From positions 1-26,941 of the IMG/VR virus record IMGVR_UViG_3300046369_001449: a DNA stretch of 26,941 nt. One strand, written 5' to 3'. The translations under genes and the position numbers were made by a program. The notes under the pieces are model-generated. The model ran no database searches. It was not told the origin of the DNA and saw nothing but the letters and a program-made list of their open reading frames with translations. The DNA is from a virus. Shown in pieces: positions 7,701 to 16,200 of the stretch; within the stretch, counting starts at the first letter, position 1; every line of letters starts with the position of its first letter.

Positions 7701-8918
7701 TGCAGTATCTACTGAAGAAGAAACTATATTTGTTCCTCCAGTTACAACAGATACATCAACTTGGGATGAACCACTAATTACAGTATCTGCATTTAATTTA
7801 TCTTTTACATTACTATCAAAGTTTGTAATTGAATCAGCATCTACTTGAGATGAACCACTAAATAATATGTGAGTTGCACTTGATTTTTGTTCATAAGTAT
7901 CATCAAGTGATGATGAGAAAGTTTCTAAATCCCCTATTCTGTTTTCATGGTCTGAACCAGTTGATTCTAAATCTACTATTCTATTTCTATGGTCTGAACC
8001 AGTTGATTCAGTATTTACTAATCGTGTTTCGTGGTCTGAACCGGTTGATTCTAAATCTACTATTCTACTTCTATGGTCTGAACCGGTTAGTTCAGCATTA
8101 TCTAATCTTAAATCAATTGAAGTTGAAAATGGGCCTTCAATAGTATCTAATCTGGATTCATGGTCTGAACCAGTTGATTCTAATTCAACTATTCTACCTC
8201 TATGGTCTGAACCAGTTGATTCATTATTTGATATACGAGTTTCATGATTTGAACCAGTTGATTCTAAATCTACTATTCTTTCTCTGTGGTTAGAACCACT
8301 TAATTCTGCATTATCTAATCTTAAATCAACTGAAGTTGAGAACGGACCTTCTAATGTATCCAATCTTGATTCATGGTCTGAACCTGTTGATTCTAATAAT
8401 ACTATTCTACCTCTATGATTTGAACCACTCGATTCTGCGTTATCTAATCTCAAATCAACTGATTCTGAATAATCTGTAAAGTTTGTTACTGATGAAGATA
8501 ATATACCACTATTTGGTACTGATAAATCTTCTATCGATGCAGAAACAACATAAAGATTTTTATATCTATATGTAGATGAACCTAAGTCATATACAGCATC
8601 TGTATCAGGTATAAGAGAACCACTTAAAGATGCATTTACAATAATTTCATCAGTAGCATCTCCATCACCCAAATATATACTACCACCAAGTACTATATTT
8701 CCATCAATTGTTGCATCACCTGTAAGTTTTAGATTAGATGCGGTTAAATCACCACTCAAACTTACATAATCAACAGTATTTGAACCTGATTTTAATAGAA
8801 TATGTGAATTCGTACCATCACCTACAACAATTGTTGCAAGAGTTTGGTGATAAAACAGTTCTGATTCTGCAAGAGAAGGTATTGATGTTCCTCTCCTTAA
8901 TTTTAGTATAGCTGCCAT
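4722..8918 (-). CDS. Very large tail fibre protein with 14-residue His repeats and C-terminal S74 chaperone domain
   Basis: This 1398-residue repetitive protein begins MAAILKLRRGTSIPSLAESE with VVGDGTNSHILL at ~31-42, a diverged form of the adaptor block of its neighbours. Residues ~159-331 hold ten 14-residue units of the type STGSDHxxRIVDLE, broken twice by GPFSTSVDLRLDNAE-like spacers. Residues ~340-1280 contain over a dozen SGSSQ(V/I/L) peptides, five copies of SSLDLRYLEINGD, and two copies of the LTVLGAATEIGTSELTIEDK module known from marine T4-like phage structural proteins. Residues ~1302-1398 are an S74 intramolecular chaperone (ASSDERLKND, GVIAQEIEKVLPELV, terminal helix), expected to cut itself off before the Ser of SDERLK after the trimer folds. 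A terminator lies upstream, so this gene probably starts a new transcription unit with the 210- and 1234-residue genes. A long tail fibre is the best reading; the receptor is unknown. Confidence 0.9.
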   Translation of the reverse strand: MAAILKLRRGTSIPSLAESELFYHQTLATIVVGDGTNSHILLKSGSNTVDYVSLSGDLTASNLKLTGDATIDGNIVLGGSIYLGDGDATDEIIVNASLSGSLIPDTDAVYDLGSSTYRYKNLYVVSASIEDLSVPNSGILSSSVTNFTDYSESVDLRLDNAESSGSNHRGRIVLLESTGSDHESRLDTLEGPFSTSVDLRLDNAELSGSNHRERIVDLESTGSNHETRISNNESTGSDHRGRIVELESTGSDHESRLDTIEGPFSTSIDLRLDNAELTGSDHRSRIVDLESTGSDHETRLVNTESTGSDHRNRIVDLESTGSDHENRIGDLETFSSSLDDTYEQKSSATHILFSGSSQVDADSITNFDSNVKDKLNADTVISGSSQVDVSVVTGGTNIVSSSVDTANIDITITNGSISADILGGVVSGSDQVNDLFVGTSVSTSLDSRLDTLEGVSHTHSNKTELDTINQNLSTTSNVLFNDITASGDVTITGDLTVLGAATEIGTSELTIEDKLITVASGSQNSAQADGAGLEIAGANKSLKWDDATSSFVLDAKVSSSVGFKGDGSELTNIQHGSIVFGGSNIVSGSSQVTSSLDLRYLEINGDNVFSGSSQVEFGDISNRDSNIVSQSTDSSTIDFSITNGNITGDVIGGIVSGSSQVTSSLDLRYLEINGDNVFSGSSQVEFGDISNRDSNIVSQSTDSSTVNFTITNGNITADLIGSVVSGSSQLTSSLDLRYLEINGDNVFTSSQQVNFFDIGALPSGIVSGSSQIVDVLNTETVISGSSQVDVTATTNYSSINQYSDSKVKTKLDVEGVLSGSSQVTSSLDLRYLEINGDNVVSGSSFASNHQGVVTASINSNSTNVDLGLKESDSPTFNGLSLTTLSSLGTGETATLISGSAGSVGYRNLGTAAFLNVSNSIDNDQNVIPTNYAVNQALIDAGAGDITSVNSSNLYPSSGTGISHTGDGSTDGSGYYGNVGDVVFSIDTGSAHFVGGVQGIAPQLPSGLISGSSQVTSSLDLRYLEINGDGVVSGSSQIVDVLNTEGVLSGSAQISLSGFDTDDLSEGSTNLYYTDLRVKTKLNTEGVISGSSQIDHNQTTNYTASRHIDHATLTVGSGKGLDGGGTIDQNRSIFLDTGSAHFLEGTKKKLDTETVVSGSTQVNNLFVGTAVSTSLDSRIDSLEGSTHTHSNKTELDTINQNLSTTSDVSFNSGSFGGNLTVSGNFVVLGSATEISSTELKIEDKLITVASGSADSAAANGAGIEIDGANESITWDHSNSRFNISDDIYVVGTVKASDDIIAYASSDERLKNDIKPIENPLQKINQISGNSFVWNEEKQNIYKGKDYGVIAQEIEKVLPELVQEKTDGYKAVKYDKLVSLLIEGIKELNNEVSELKKRLG
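5830..7160 (-). repeat. Dispersed near-identical DNA repeats (DLRYLEINGD / SGSSQ module)
   Basis: Five copies of a ~60-base stretch encode SSLDLRYLEINGD plus the flanking SGSSQ peptides, near 5840, 6415, 6695, 6895 and 7095. Two successive copies starting near 6889 and 7089 are almost base-identical and repeat with a ~200-base period together with SQVEFGDISNRDSNIVSQST. A related copy occurs in the 1234-residue gene near 3650. The low divergence points to recent duplication or gene conversion. Confidence 0.85.
7925..8440 (-). repeat. 42-base repeat array encoding ten 14-residue His-containing units
   Basis: Ten units of 42 bases encode (S/L)(S/T)GS(D/N)Hxx-R(I/L)xxxE, grouped 2 + 4 + 4 and separated by two copies of a 15-residue spacer GPFSTS(V/I)DLRLDNAE. 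On the plus strand the landmark is TGGTCTGAACCAGTTGATTC. The period is two heptads, with Ile/Leu three residues before Leu, which fits a coiled-coil stalk. Confidence 0.88.
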
Positions 8919-8943
8919 CTAAATTATATTCCCATTTATTTTA

Positions 8944-8951
8944 TATAAATA
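8944..8951 (-). promoter_or_regulatory. Late-promoter-like octamer before the 1398-residue fibre gene
   Basis: In gene direction the sequence reads GGTATATTTATATAAA and contains TATTTATA. It lies 26-33 bases before the ATG at 8918 and downstream of the terminator at 9025-9057, which is where a promoter for this unit would be expected. Only a weak GGGA lies between it and the start codon. Confidence 0.4.
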
Positions 8952-9024
8952 TACCTAAATTTGTATTTTAAGATTTGTGTAAGTAATACTCCACCTATAT
9001 AAGTATAAAAATCAGTAAAAGTAT

Positions 9025-9057
9025 AAAAAAAATCCCCAACCTTTCGGAAGGGGATTT
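9025..9057 (-). terminator. Intrinsic terminator after the 1134-residue fibre gene
   Basis: In gene direction AAATCCCC pairs with GGGGATTT. Inside are a UU/UU internal mismatch, a CC/GG pair and a GAAA loop. A run of eight U follows the stem directly. It begins about 20 bases after the stop at 9079 and closes the 2076-196-1134 part of the fibre block. Confidence 0.85.
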
Positions 9058-9078
9058 AAAATTTATAAGTAAATTCTA

Positions 9079-12000
9079 TTAGAATGTACCTCCATCAATT
9101 TCTCTACTTGCAACGAATGATGAACCGTTCCATTGAATTACATCTCCAGCATTTGAAGGTGTAACTGCCTCAAGTGATTTATTTGTATCGAAATAAACGA
9201 ATGAGTTAGCAGTTCCTGCATTAATTCTTAATTCTGCAGTTCCACTAATTGTTACATTTGTTCCATCATCAGTAATCAATGAGTCAACTAATAATCCACT
9301 TGAATTAGCCTTAAGTACTGTGTTAGAAGTTGGAGATGCATTTAATCTTGCAAGTTCCTTTTCACTTCCAGCTGCACCACCCTTCCAATAGTCATTAGTT
9401 CCATCCCATAGTAAAGAACCACTTATTGTATTAGGTGCCTGAGCATCAGTTACTAATAAACCAGCATCTGTTTGTGCACCTCCATAGTTAAGTTCTAATA
9501 CATTATCACCGATTTGTACAGTAGTTGAATCAACAGTTGTAGTTGTTCCTAATACTGAAAGGTTACCTGTAATTGTTGCATTTCCACCAACTGAAAGGTT
9601 TTGTTGAATAGATGCAGTTGCGATAGTTACTTCATCAGGTAAACCAACAGTTACAGTTCCACCACTACCTAAAGTTACCGAACCTCCACTTACTTCGATT
9701 TCATTATTAGTACCTTGAACAGTTAATCCAGTATTACCTTCTACAGCAGTTCCTGCAGTTGAACCATAATCAACTTCTACTGCGTTATCAACACCATTAA
9801 GTGAGATACCTGTACCAGCAACATCAGCCGCGAGTGCAGAAGCGGGAACTCCACCATTTTTGATTGTTATGTTACCACTTGAATCACCAAAGTTAGTTGA
9901 TGAGAACGAAGCAATACCTTTAACAGATGTGGAAGCATCTTGTATATTATAAGTTACAGTATCATCAGTTACTGCCGCACTTATACCAGTTCCTCCACCA
10001 AATGTAAGTGTACCAGTTGATAAACTTACAGTATCAGTACCACTATCACCTGCAATTCCTAATGTTGTTGCTATTCCTGAAAGACCGGAACCATCTCCTA
10101 CAAATGAACCACTAAATGAACCACTTGCCGTAAAGTTCTCTATATTTGCACCTTCTAATTGAGATGAACCACTAATTACACCTAAAGTATTTAAAATTGG
10201 TGTTACATTTCCAGCATCAGTTACATTTGCACTAGCCTCAATACCATCTAATTTAGATTTTAAAGTATTTGTTAAGTTGTTAGTATCCGATTCACTAAAT
10301 AATGCAGTTTTAATTTCAGCACCTGTCTGGTCAGCCGTAGCACCATTTTCAACATTTAATAAAGTTCTTACTTGAGTTGCTGAACCACTTACTACTGATA
10401 GTGAGTTAATATGGTCTGTTACATCAGAATCTCCATATTGTGCCGAACCAGCAATTGTTAATGTACCAGCTGAATCATCATATGTTAATGAGATACCAGT
10501 ACCTTCTGTTAATAATGTATTAACTCTATCATCTACTCTTTCATTTGTGTGAAATAAATTTGATGAACCTTCTGTTATATTATCAGTATTACCAGTTACA
10601 CTACCTAAAGAAACTTGACCCGAACCACTAATAACAGTTTTTGCATCCATTCTAGCATCTACATTAGAATCAAAATTCGTAATTGTATTTGCATTTACTT
10701 GAGATGAACCACTAATTACATTACCACTTACTGCGTTTGCAATTGCATCTGCAGATATAGAACCACCTAAAGATGTATCTACTCCAGCGATTGTAATTCC
10801 ATCATTTGTAAGGGATGAATTAGCAATGTTTGAAATAGTATTGTTTGAACCATTAATTGTTTTGTTAGTTAAAGTTTGTGTTCCACTTATGTTAACTAAA
10901 GCGATTTCACTTCCTTTTACACCAGCAGCCCAAAGGTCATTTGCTGAATCCCAAATTAGGGAACCAGTATCAGTATTAGGTGCAGTTGCATCTTTTACAT
11001 GGATACCACCATTTGTTGCTCCTGTTCCATTTAATTCGATGATGTTATCACCAATCTGAACAGTAGTTGAATCAACAGTTGTAGTTGTTCCTTGTACATC
11101 TAAGTTACCAACAACAGTTAAATCGTTTCCGATAGTTACATCATCTGGTAAAGAGATTGTTACTGTGTTATCTGTTACTGCGGTTGTGATTTCATTTGCA
11201 GTACCTGCGAATGTCAAAGCATTATTAATTAAATCAACAGTATCATTTCCAGTTGAACCACTAATATTTAAGTTAGTTGCTAAACCAGTTAATCCACTAC
11301 CATTACCAACGAATGAACCAGTGAAAGTTGAACCTCCATCTGCATCTCCGAAGTTATCACCACTTACTCTACCAGTTCCGAAATCGGTTGCCTGATTTGA
11401 AAGTAATGAAACGATTTGTGAAGAACCACTAACAACTGTCTCAGCATCTAATCTTGTTTTTACTCTTGCGTTTGTAAAGTATAAATTTGTACCTTCTGTT
11501 AAGTTAGTAGTACTTGAACTTGATTCATCTATAAGTTTTATCCAGCTACCACCATGTGCGAAATATCCTTTACCAGTTCCATGTACATGAGCGAACATAC
11601 CATGATAAGTTCCTGCGTTTGGTAAATCTGATTCTGCAGAGTAAACATTTGAATATAATACTTTACCTGTTGTAGTAATATTAAATGCTTGTGCATCTAA
11701 GTTACCTCCTAATTGTGGAGTTGTATCTTCTACAACATTGTTTATAGAAACTGCTTCTGCTCTTGCATTTGTAAAGTACAAGTTAGTTGAACCTTCAGTT
11801 ATTTCATCTGAATTATCTTTTGTTGCAATTTGTGTGGCAATGTATGCCTTAACAGATTGTTGTGTTGGAAATTTAGTTGCCGAATCTGATGAGAAGTTAT
11901 CTTCATCAACACCAACTAAACTAATAATTTGTGCCGAAGCAGAAACTACACTATCACCACCTGTATTTAAATATCTTGTATCAAATGCAGATGTAAGTTG

Positions 12001-12483
12001 ACCTGAACCAGAGATTACAGTTTCAGCATCTAATCTTGCTTTTACTCTTGCATTTGTAAAGTATAGGTTTGATGAATCTTCAGAAACATCTGCAGTGTTA
12101 AATCCAGTTTTATCTGCATCATTAAGAACTACTTGAGATGAACCAGAAAATATACCTGTTCCACCTGTTTGAGCGGATGCTTTAACTTCAACATTACCAC
12201 CCTTGTTTAAGATATATAGTTTTTGGTCATCTGTATCGTAGAATGGAATACCATCTACTGAAGTATCATAGGATGCACCAGTTAAGTCAGGTACAGATGT
12301 ACCTTGTAAAATTTTGTTTGCAGGAGTTGCGGTTGAACCATCAATACCTACAAATAAGAGGGAGTCTCCATTGGTAGCTGTAATTCCTGATGAACCTGTG
12401 ATTACGAGTAATTCACCCGCTCTCTTAGTTGCAGACCCAACGGTTTCTAACGCACCTCTTCTATGTTTAATAATTTGTGCCAT
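9079..12483 (-). CDS. Large tail fibre / structural protein with GMFAHVHG motif, no S74 domain
   Basis: This 1134-residue protein begins MAQIIKHRRGALETVGSATKRAGELL, the MAQ-IK adaptor with its GEL motif. Residues ~165-245 (GVDEDN, KFPTQQSVKAY, EITEGSTNLYFTNAR) and ~640-760 (NERVDDRVN, QYGDSDVTDH, QTGAEIKTALFSE) match one continuous block of the 1234-residue fibre but are separated here by ~400 residues. That insert contains, around residues 285-315, GMFAHVHGTGKGYFAHGGSW, a motif I recognise from cyanophage and other marine T4-like structural proteins. Two copies of TTTTVDSTTVQIGDN followed by a LIWD/LLWDGTNDYW step are also present, as are FVGNGSGLTGLA and FVGDGSGLSGIA. It ends IQWNGSSFVASREIDGGTF. 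Unlike the two S74 fibres it has no self-cleaving chaperone, so folding help, if needed, must come from elsewhere. The start has AAAAAGGA upstream, about 10 bases from the ATG, with a 146-base leader before it. Its position in the fibre is not known. Confidence 0.88.
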   Translation of the reverse strand: MAQIIKHRRGALETVGSATKRAGELLVITGSSGITATNGDSLLFVGIDGSTATPANKILQGTSVPDLTGASYDTSVDGIPFYDTDDQKLYILNKGGNVEVKASAQTGGTGIFSGSSQVVLNDADKTGFNTADVSEDSSNLYFTNARVKARLDAETVISGSGQLTSAFDTRYLNTGGDSVVSASAQIISLVGVDEDNFSSDSATKFPTQQSVKAYIATQIATKDNSDEITEGSTNLYFTNARAEAVSINNVVEDTTPQLGGNLDAQAFNITTTGKVLYSNVYSAESDLPNAGTYHGMFAHVHGTGKGYFAHGGSWIKLIDESSSSTTNLTEGTNLYFTNARVKTRLDAETVVSGSSQIVSLLSNQATDFGTGRVSGDNFGDADGGSTFTGSFVGNGSGLTGLATNLNISGSTGNDTVDLINNALTFAGTANEITTAVTDNTVTISLPDDVTIGNDLTVVGNLDVQGTTTTVDSTTVQIGDNIIELNGTGATNGGIHVKDATAPNTDTGSLIWDSANDLWAAGVKGSEIALVNISGTQTLTNKTINGSNNTISNIANSSLTNDGITIAGVDTSLGGSISADAIANAVSGNVISGSSQVNANTITNFDSNVDARMDAKTVISGSGQVSLGSVTGNTDNITEGSSNLFHTNERVDDRVNTLLTEGTGISLTYDDSAGTLTIAGSAQYGDSDVTDHINSLSVVSGSATQVRTLLNVENGATADQTGAEIKTALFSESDTNNLTNTLKSKLDGIEASANVTDAGNVTPILNTLGVISGSSQLEGANIENFTASGSFSGSFVGDGSGLSGIATTLGIAGDSGTDTVSLSTGTLTFGGGTGISAAVTDDTVTYNIQDASTSVKGIASFSSTNFGDSSGNITIKNGGVPASALAADVAGTGISLNGVDNAVEVDYGSTAGTAVEGNTGLTVQGTNNEIEVSGGSVTLGSGGTVTVGLPDEVTIATASIQQNLSVGGNATITGNLSVLGTTTTVDSTTVQIGDNVLELNYGGAQTDAGLLVTDAQAPNTISGSLLWDGTNDYWKGGAAGSEKELARLNASPTSNTVLKANSSGLLVDSLITDDGTNVTISGTAELRINAGTANSFVYFDTNKSLEAVTPSNAGDVIQWNGSSFVASREIDGGTF

Positions 12484-12561
12484 TTTTTATTTTTTCCTTT
12501 TTAATTAAAAAATTAATCGAAAACCTTTATTTGTTCAACAGGACATTTGCCTAAATATATG

Positions 12562-12577
12562 AACTCTATGTAGAGTT
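12562..12577 (-). other. Small perfect hairpin in the leader of the 1134-residue gene
   Basis: AACTCTA and TAGAGTT form a 7-base inverted repeat with a 2-base centre. It lies just downstream (in gene direction) of the TATTTATA octamer at 12583-12590, so near the 5' end of a transcript starting there. It could stabilise the mRNA or bind a protein. No U tract follows, so it is not an intrinsic terminator. Confidence 0.45.
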
Positions 12578-12582
12578 ACGAA

Positions 12583-12590
12583 TATAAATA
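12583..12590 (-). promoter_or_regulatory. Late-promoter-like octamer upstream of the 1134-residue gene
   Basis: In gene direction it reads CATAGATTATTATATTTATATTCG and contains TATTTATA. The ATG is about 100 bases away, longer than at the other sites. The same ATAGATT-TATATTTATAT arrangement occurs before gp22 (26265-26272), which also has a long leader. Confidence 0.35.
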
Positions 12591-12629
12591 TAATAATCTA
12601 TGAGAATAGTGAATTTTTAAAGTGATTAG

Positions 12630-13220
12630 TTATATTGAACCACCATCTATTGTAGTTTTCTGTACACCTCCAGTGAAATGAGCTGAACCTGTATCAAGAT
12701 TAATTCCATCAGAATTTAGAAAAATACCATTACCAGGGTCTAATTCCAATACTACATTTCCACTTGATGCACCACCTTTAATACCTTCATCAGATGTAAA
12801 TACAGCAGTGATATCACCACTACCACCTCCTCCACCACCCTCAAGTGAAGATAAATCAATTGAAGATGAAACCCTCGTTGAACCAGCTATATCTTGACCA
12901 AATAAAGTTAGGGTTGATGTTGAACTATCAAATGATGCGGATACAAACGAACCACTATCAAAAGAAAACTGAGAAAATGCGACTGTATCTTCAAATGTAT
13001 TTACATAATCTGCTAATGTAACATTAGCCTTATATAAAGAACCACTATCTTGTACATATACAATCTGACCATTAGTAAAATAGTTTACAGATGTTGAATT
13101 TAAATCACTTGAATTATATACCTTAAAGGCACCCTTAATTCTTTGAATATCAGCTAGTATTTCATTAGCTGATATTGCTCCTGAACTTAATTGTAGATTT
13201 GTGGTTATATTTAATGGCAT
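12630..13220 (-). CDS. Short structural protein with IDGGSI tail (fibre-associated)
   Basis: This 196-residue protein begins MPLNITTNLQLSSGAISANEILADIQRIKGAFKVYNS. The next part (~50-80) has TNGQIVYVQDSGSLYKANV, a short beta module like those that describe fibre or baseplate plugs in marine phages. A poly-glycine hinge (GGGGGGSGDI) at ~128-137 splits the protein in two. The C-terminal half has NGIFLNSDGINLDTGSAHFTGGVQ, which is echoed in the 1398-residue protein (DTGSAHFVGGVQ), and ends in IDGGSI. GAGGA lies ~9 bases before the ATG, and the late-promoter-like octamer lies just beyond. No specific function is recognised. The shared tail and position suggest a part that assembles with the 2076- and 1134-residue proteins. 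Confidence 0.8.
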   Translation of the reverse strand: MPLNITTNLQLSSGAISANEILADIQRIKGAFKVYNSSDLNSTSVNYFTNGQIVYVQDSGSLYKANVTLADYVNTFEDTVAFSQFSFDSGSFVSASFDSSTSTLTLFGQDIAGSTRVSSSIDLSSLEGGGGGGSGDITAVFTSDEGIKGGASSGNVVLELDPGNGIFLNSDGINLDTGSAHFTGGVQKTTIDGGSI

Positions 13221-13239
13221 CTTTTTTTTCCTCTATCCT

Positions 13240-13247
13240 TATAAATA
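13240..13247 (-). promoter_or_regulatory. Late-promoter-like octamer before the 196-residue gene
   Basis: In gene direction it reads AAATATTTATAAGGATAGAGG, so TATTTATA lies 20-27 bases before the ATG at 13220 and runs almost directly into the ribosome binding site. It occupies most of the 36-base gap after the 2076-residue gene. Confidence 0.35.
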
Positions 13248-13256
13248 TTTTATTTT

Positions 13257-16200
13257 TTAAAAATCTCCAAGTGAACCACTACTTGGTAATACTTTTAATC
13301 TCATTGTTGTTCCTGAATTTTGTCCTTTTGTTCCTATTACATTCCACTCTGTAAATCCATCTTTTGCCGAATCTAACACAATAGAGTGTATTACGGTTGA
13401 AGCTACTCCTAATGGTGCACCTGTACCATCCACATATTCTACTAAAACAAATTCTCCTGCAGTACTTCCACCAAATGAATCTGTCATAGATGTTGGTACA
13501 CCACCCATTGATGAACCACTTGGGAAAACTATAATTGTTTGTACTCCATTTGCCCAACTCATAGCTCCTGCTGATGCAGATATTGCTGTATTTAAATCTG
13601 AACCACTTACTGTTGCGGCCAATGTTGCAGTTTTACTTCCTGCTAATGAAATCGTTGTACTTCCTATATCACCTGCTTTAAATTTATAATATGGTGATGC
13701 AGTATTTGCCGTATAAGCAGTTACTTCTGGTGGAGTATCACTATTTAGAGTACTACCACCCATTACTGCTAAATAGTTAGAATTAAATCCTGCAACTGTT
13801 CCATAATTTGAGTAGTAAATATAAATCTTACCATTATTTGCAGATTGGTCAACTGTTATTGTTTCACTTGTTAAAGTTACTGATTCTGAATAACTATCAG
13901 TTACAGTTATGTTAATTGTATATGTTCCTGCCGATAATGAACCAGTTGGTTGTATTTCAAATGGGGATGATGAACCACTTACATCAAATTTACCACCATC
14001 TGTTCCCGCGAGCGTGATTGTGAACGGTGAATTCGATTCCGTATCTGATACTATCAATGAACCTGCATCAGAACCACTCGTTGAGTTATCACTTTCATAA
14101 TTCGATGATGATACAAATGAAGCTGCTGGTGATTGATTACCAAATAAAGTTGCAGTTACCGAACCACTTCCTATATTTCCATATTGGTCTGAGAATGTTA
14201 TTGTAGAACTTATATTATCTCCACTTTGAGTTACAGAACCACTTAAATCTAAACCTAATGTTAAATTACCACTATTATCAATAGAAATTGCCTGATTTGA
14301 AGAAGTAAATGATTGAACCACAGGTGAACCATATGATGGTGAGTAAGATACACTTACTTGTGCCGTATTTCCATTGTTATATCCAGTTGCATCTCTGAAT
14401 ACATCTCCACTTTCGGCAGATTCTATAATATAGATAGAAGTATCACCACCAAGTGTTCCTAAATCAGATTGTGCAATCGTTATTGTATGTCCTTCTGTAT
14501 TTGTTCTGAAAGAATGTACATCATCTACCGATGAACTGAATGTATAATTTGATGCACTTAGTTGTGAGTTTGCAGTTACTAACCAAGTATTAGAATTTTG
14601 TGTAAATGTTAATTGATTTGATGAATCTGAGAAGGTTACACCATCATAATCAATACCATCCGACTCAGTATCACTAAATGTTAATGTTACCAATGTTCCA
14701 CCTGAACCAGTTGCCTGGTTTGTATTCAATATAGATGAATTACTAAATGTAATATCAGGTGCATTGTTTGTTGTTACATTCACCGATATACTTCCACTTC
14801 CTATATTTCCATATTGGTCCGCGAAGGTGATATTTGATGAAATAACATCTCCACTTAATTGACCACTACCACTAATGTTAGTACCAACAGATAAGTTACC
14901 ACTTGAATTTACATCAATCAATGCATTTGAAGAAGTAAATGATTGTACAACTTGTGAACCATAGTTTGGTGAGTAAGAAACTGATAAATCTCCTTGTGTT
15001 CCTGTTCTACCATTTGAATTTGTTACTATGTTGTTACCATTTACAGCAGATTCTATAACATAGAATGTACCATTTGTACCTAAAGTACCTATATCCGCTT
15101 GAGAAATAGTTAATGTTCTATCATATGATGATGATTTACCAAAATTATCAAAAACATTGAGTGTATAATTGTAAGTTTGAGCAGATAAATTAGATGCCGC
15201 TTGAATATCAAGTGATGATGAGTTTGAATTGTTATATTGTAATTGGAATGATGAAGCATCTGTACCACTTAATGATGATGAGTATGGAGTATCTCCCTCA
15301 GTATCAGTAATTGTTACATTTACTAAATCAGTACCAGTTGTTGCTTCGTTTGAATTTAAATCACCAGTTACATCTGTGAAAGATGCACTTGGATGGTGAT
15401 TATCAAATACATTTACAGTTACATTACCAGTATCTATGTTACCATATTGGTCTGAGAATGTTATAGTTGATGTTATCGTATCTCCACTACCAGTAGTTGA
15501 ACCACTTATATTCAATCCAAGTGTTAAATTACCACTATTATCAATAGAAATCGCCTGATTTGATGATGTGAATGATTGAACAACAGGTGAACCGAATGAA
15601 GTTGAGTATGAAACTGAAACTTGTGAAGTATTTCCTCCACCAAATCCACTTGCATCTCTAATTGAATCACCACTTTGACCAGATTCTATAATATATGATG
15701 TGGTATCTCCACCAAGTGTACCATTATCTGCTTGTGCAATGGTAAATGAACCACTTTCTTTGTTTGTTCTGAATCCATGAACATCTTGAAGTGATGACGT
15801 ATATGAATATGTACCAGCAGGTACTGAAGTATTGTTTACTAATAACTTCATTGATGGAGTTGATATAGAAGGAGTGAAATAAGTTGTATTATATCCCTCA
15901 AAACTCAATCCACTATTAGGTATCGAATCACTTTCGGTATCTGATATAGATAAAGATAGTATTTCTTCTGAACCAGTTGCCTGATTTGTGTTTAAATTAG
16001 AAGTTGATGTTGAACTTATAGTTGGTGCTTCGTTTGTAGTTACACTCACACTTAAGCTATCAGTAGTTGTTGTACCAAATGTGTTTGTAAATGTAATTAC
16101 TGAATCAATTGTATCACCACTACCAGTACTTGAACCACTTATATCCAATCCTATCGATAAATTACCATTTGAATTGATTGAAATTGATGGTTTTGATGAT

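Noticed and set aside
7925-8440. Regular 42-base repeats considered as a CRISPR array.
   Set aside because: The repeats are continuous, in frame, have no unique spacers and translate into a clean 14-residue protein repeat.
1-12483. A diversity-generating retroelement system, suggested by the Mtd-like N-terminal blocks and repeated modules.
   Set aside because: No reverse transcriptase and no template/variable repeat pair with adenine-biased changes was seen in the window. It could only be revived by finding a reverse transcriptase elsewhere in the genome.
13279-13557. A 92-codon minus-strand frame overlapping the end of the 2076-residue gene.
   Set aside because: It is out of frame with the main gene, rich in Cys/Trp/Arg unlike phage proteins here, and has no ribosome binding site.
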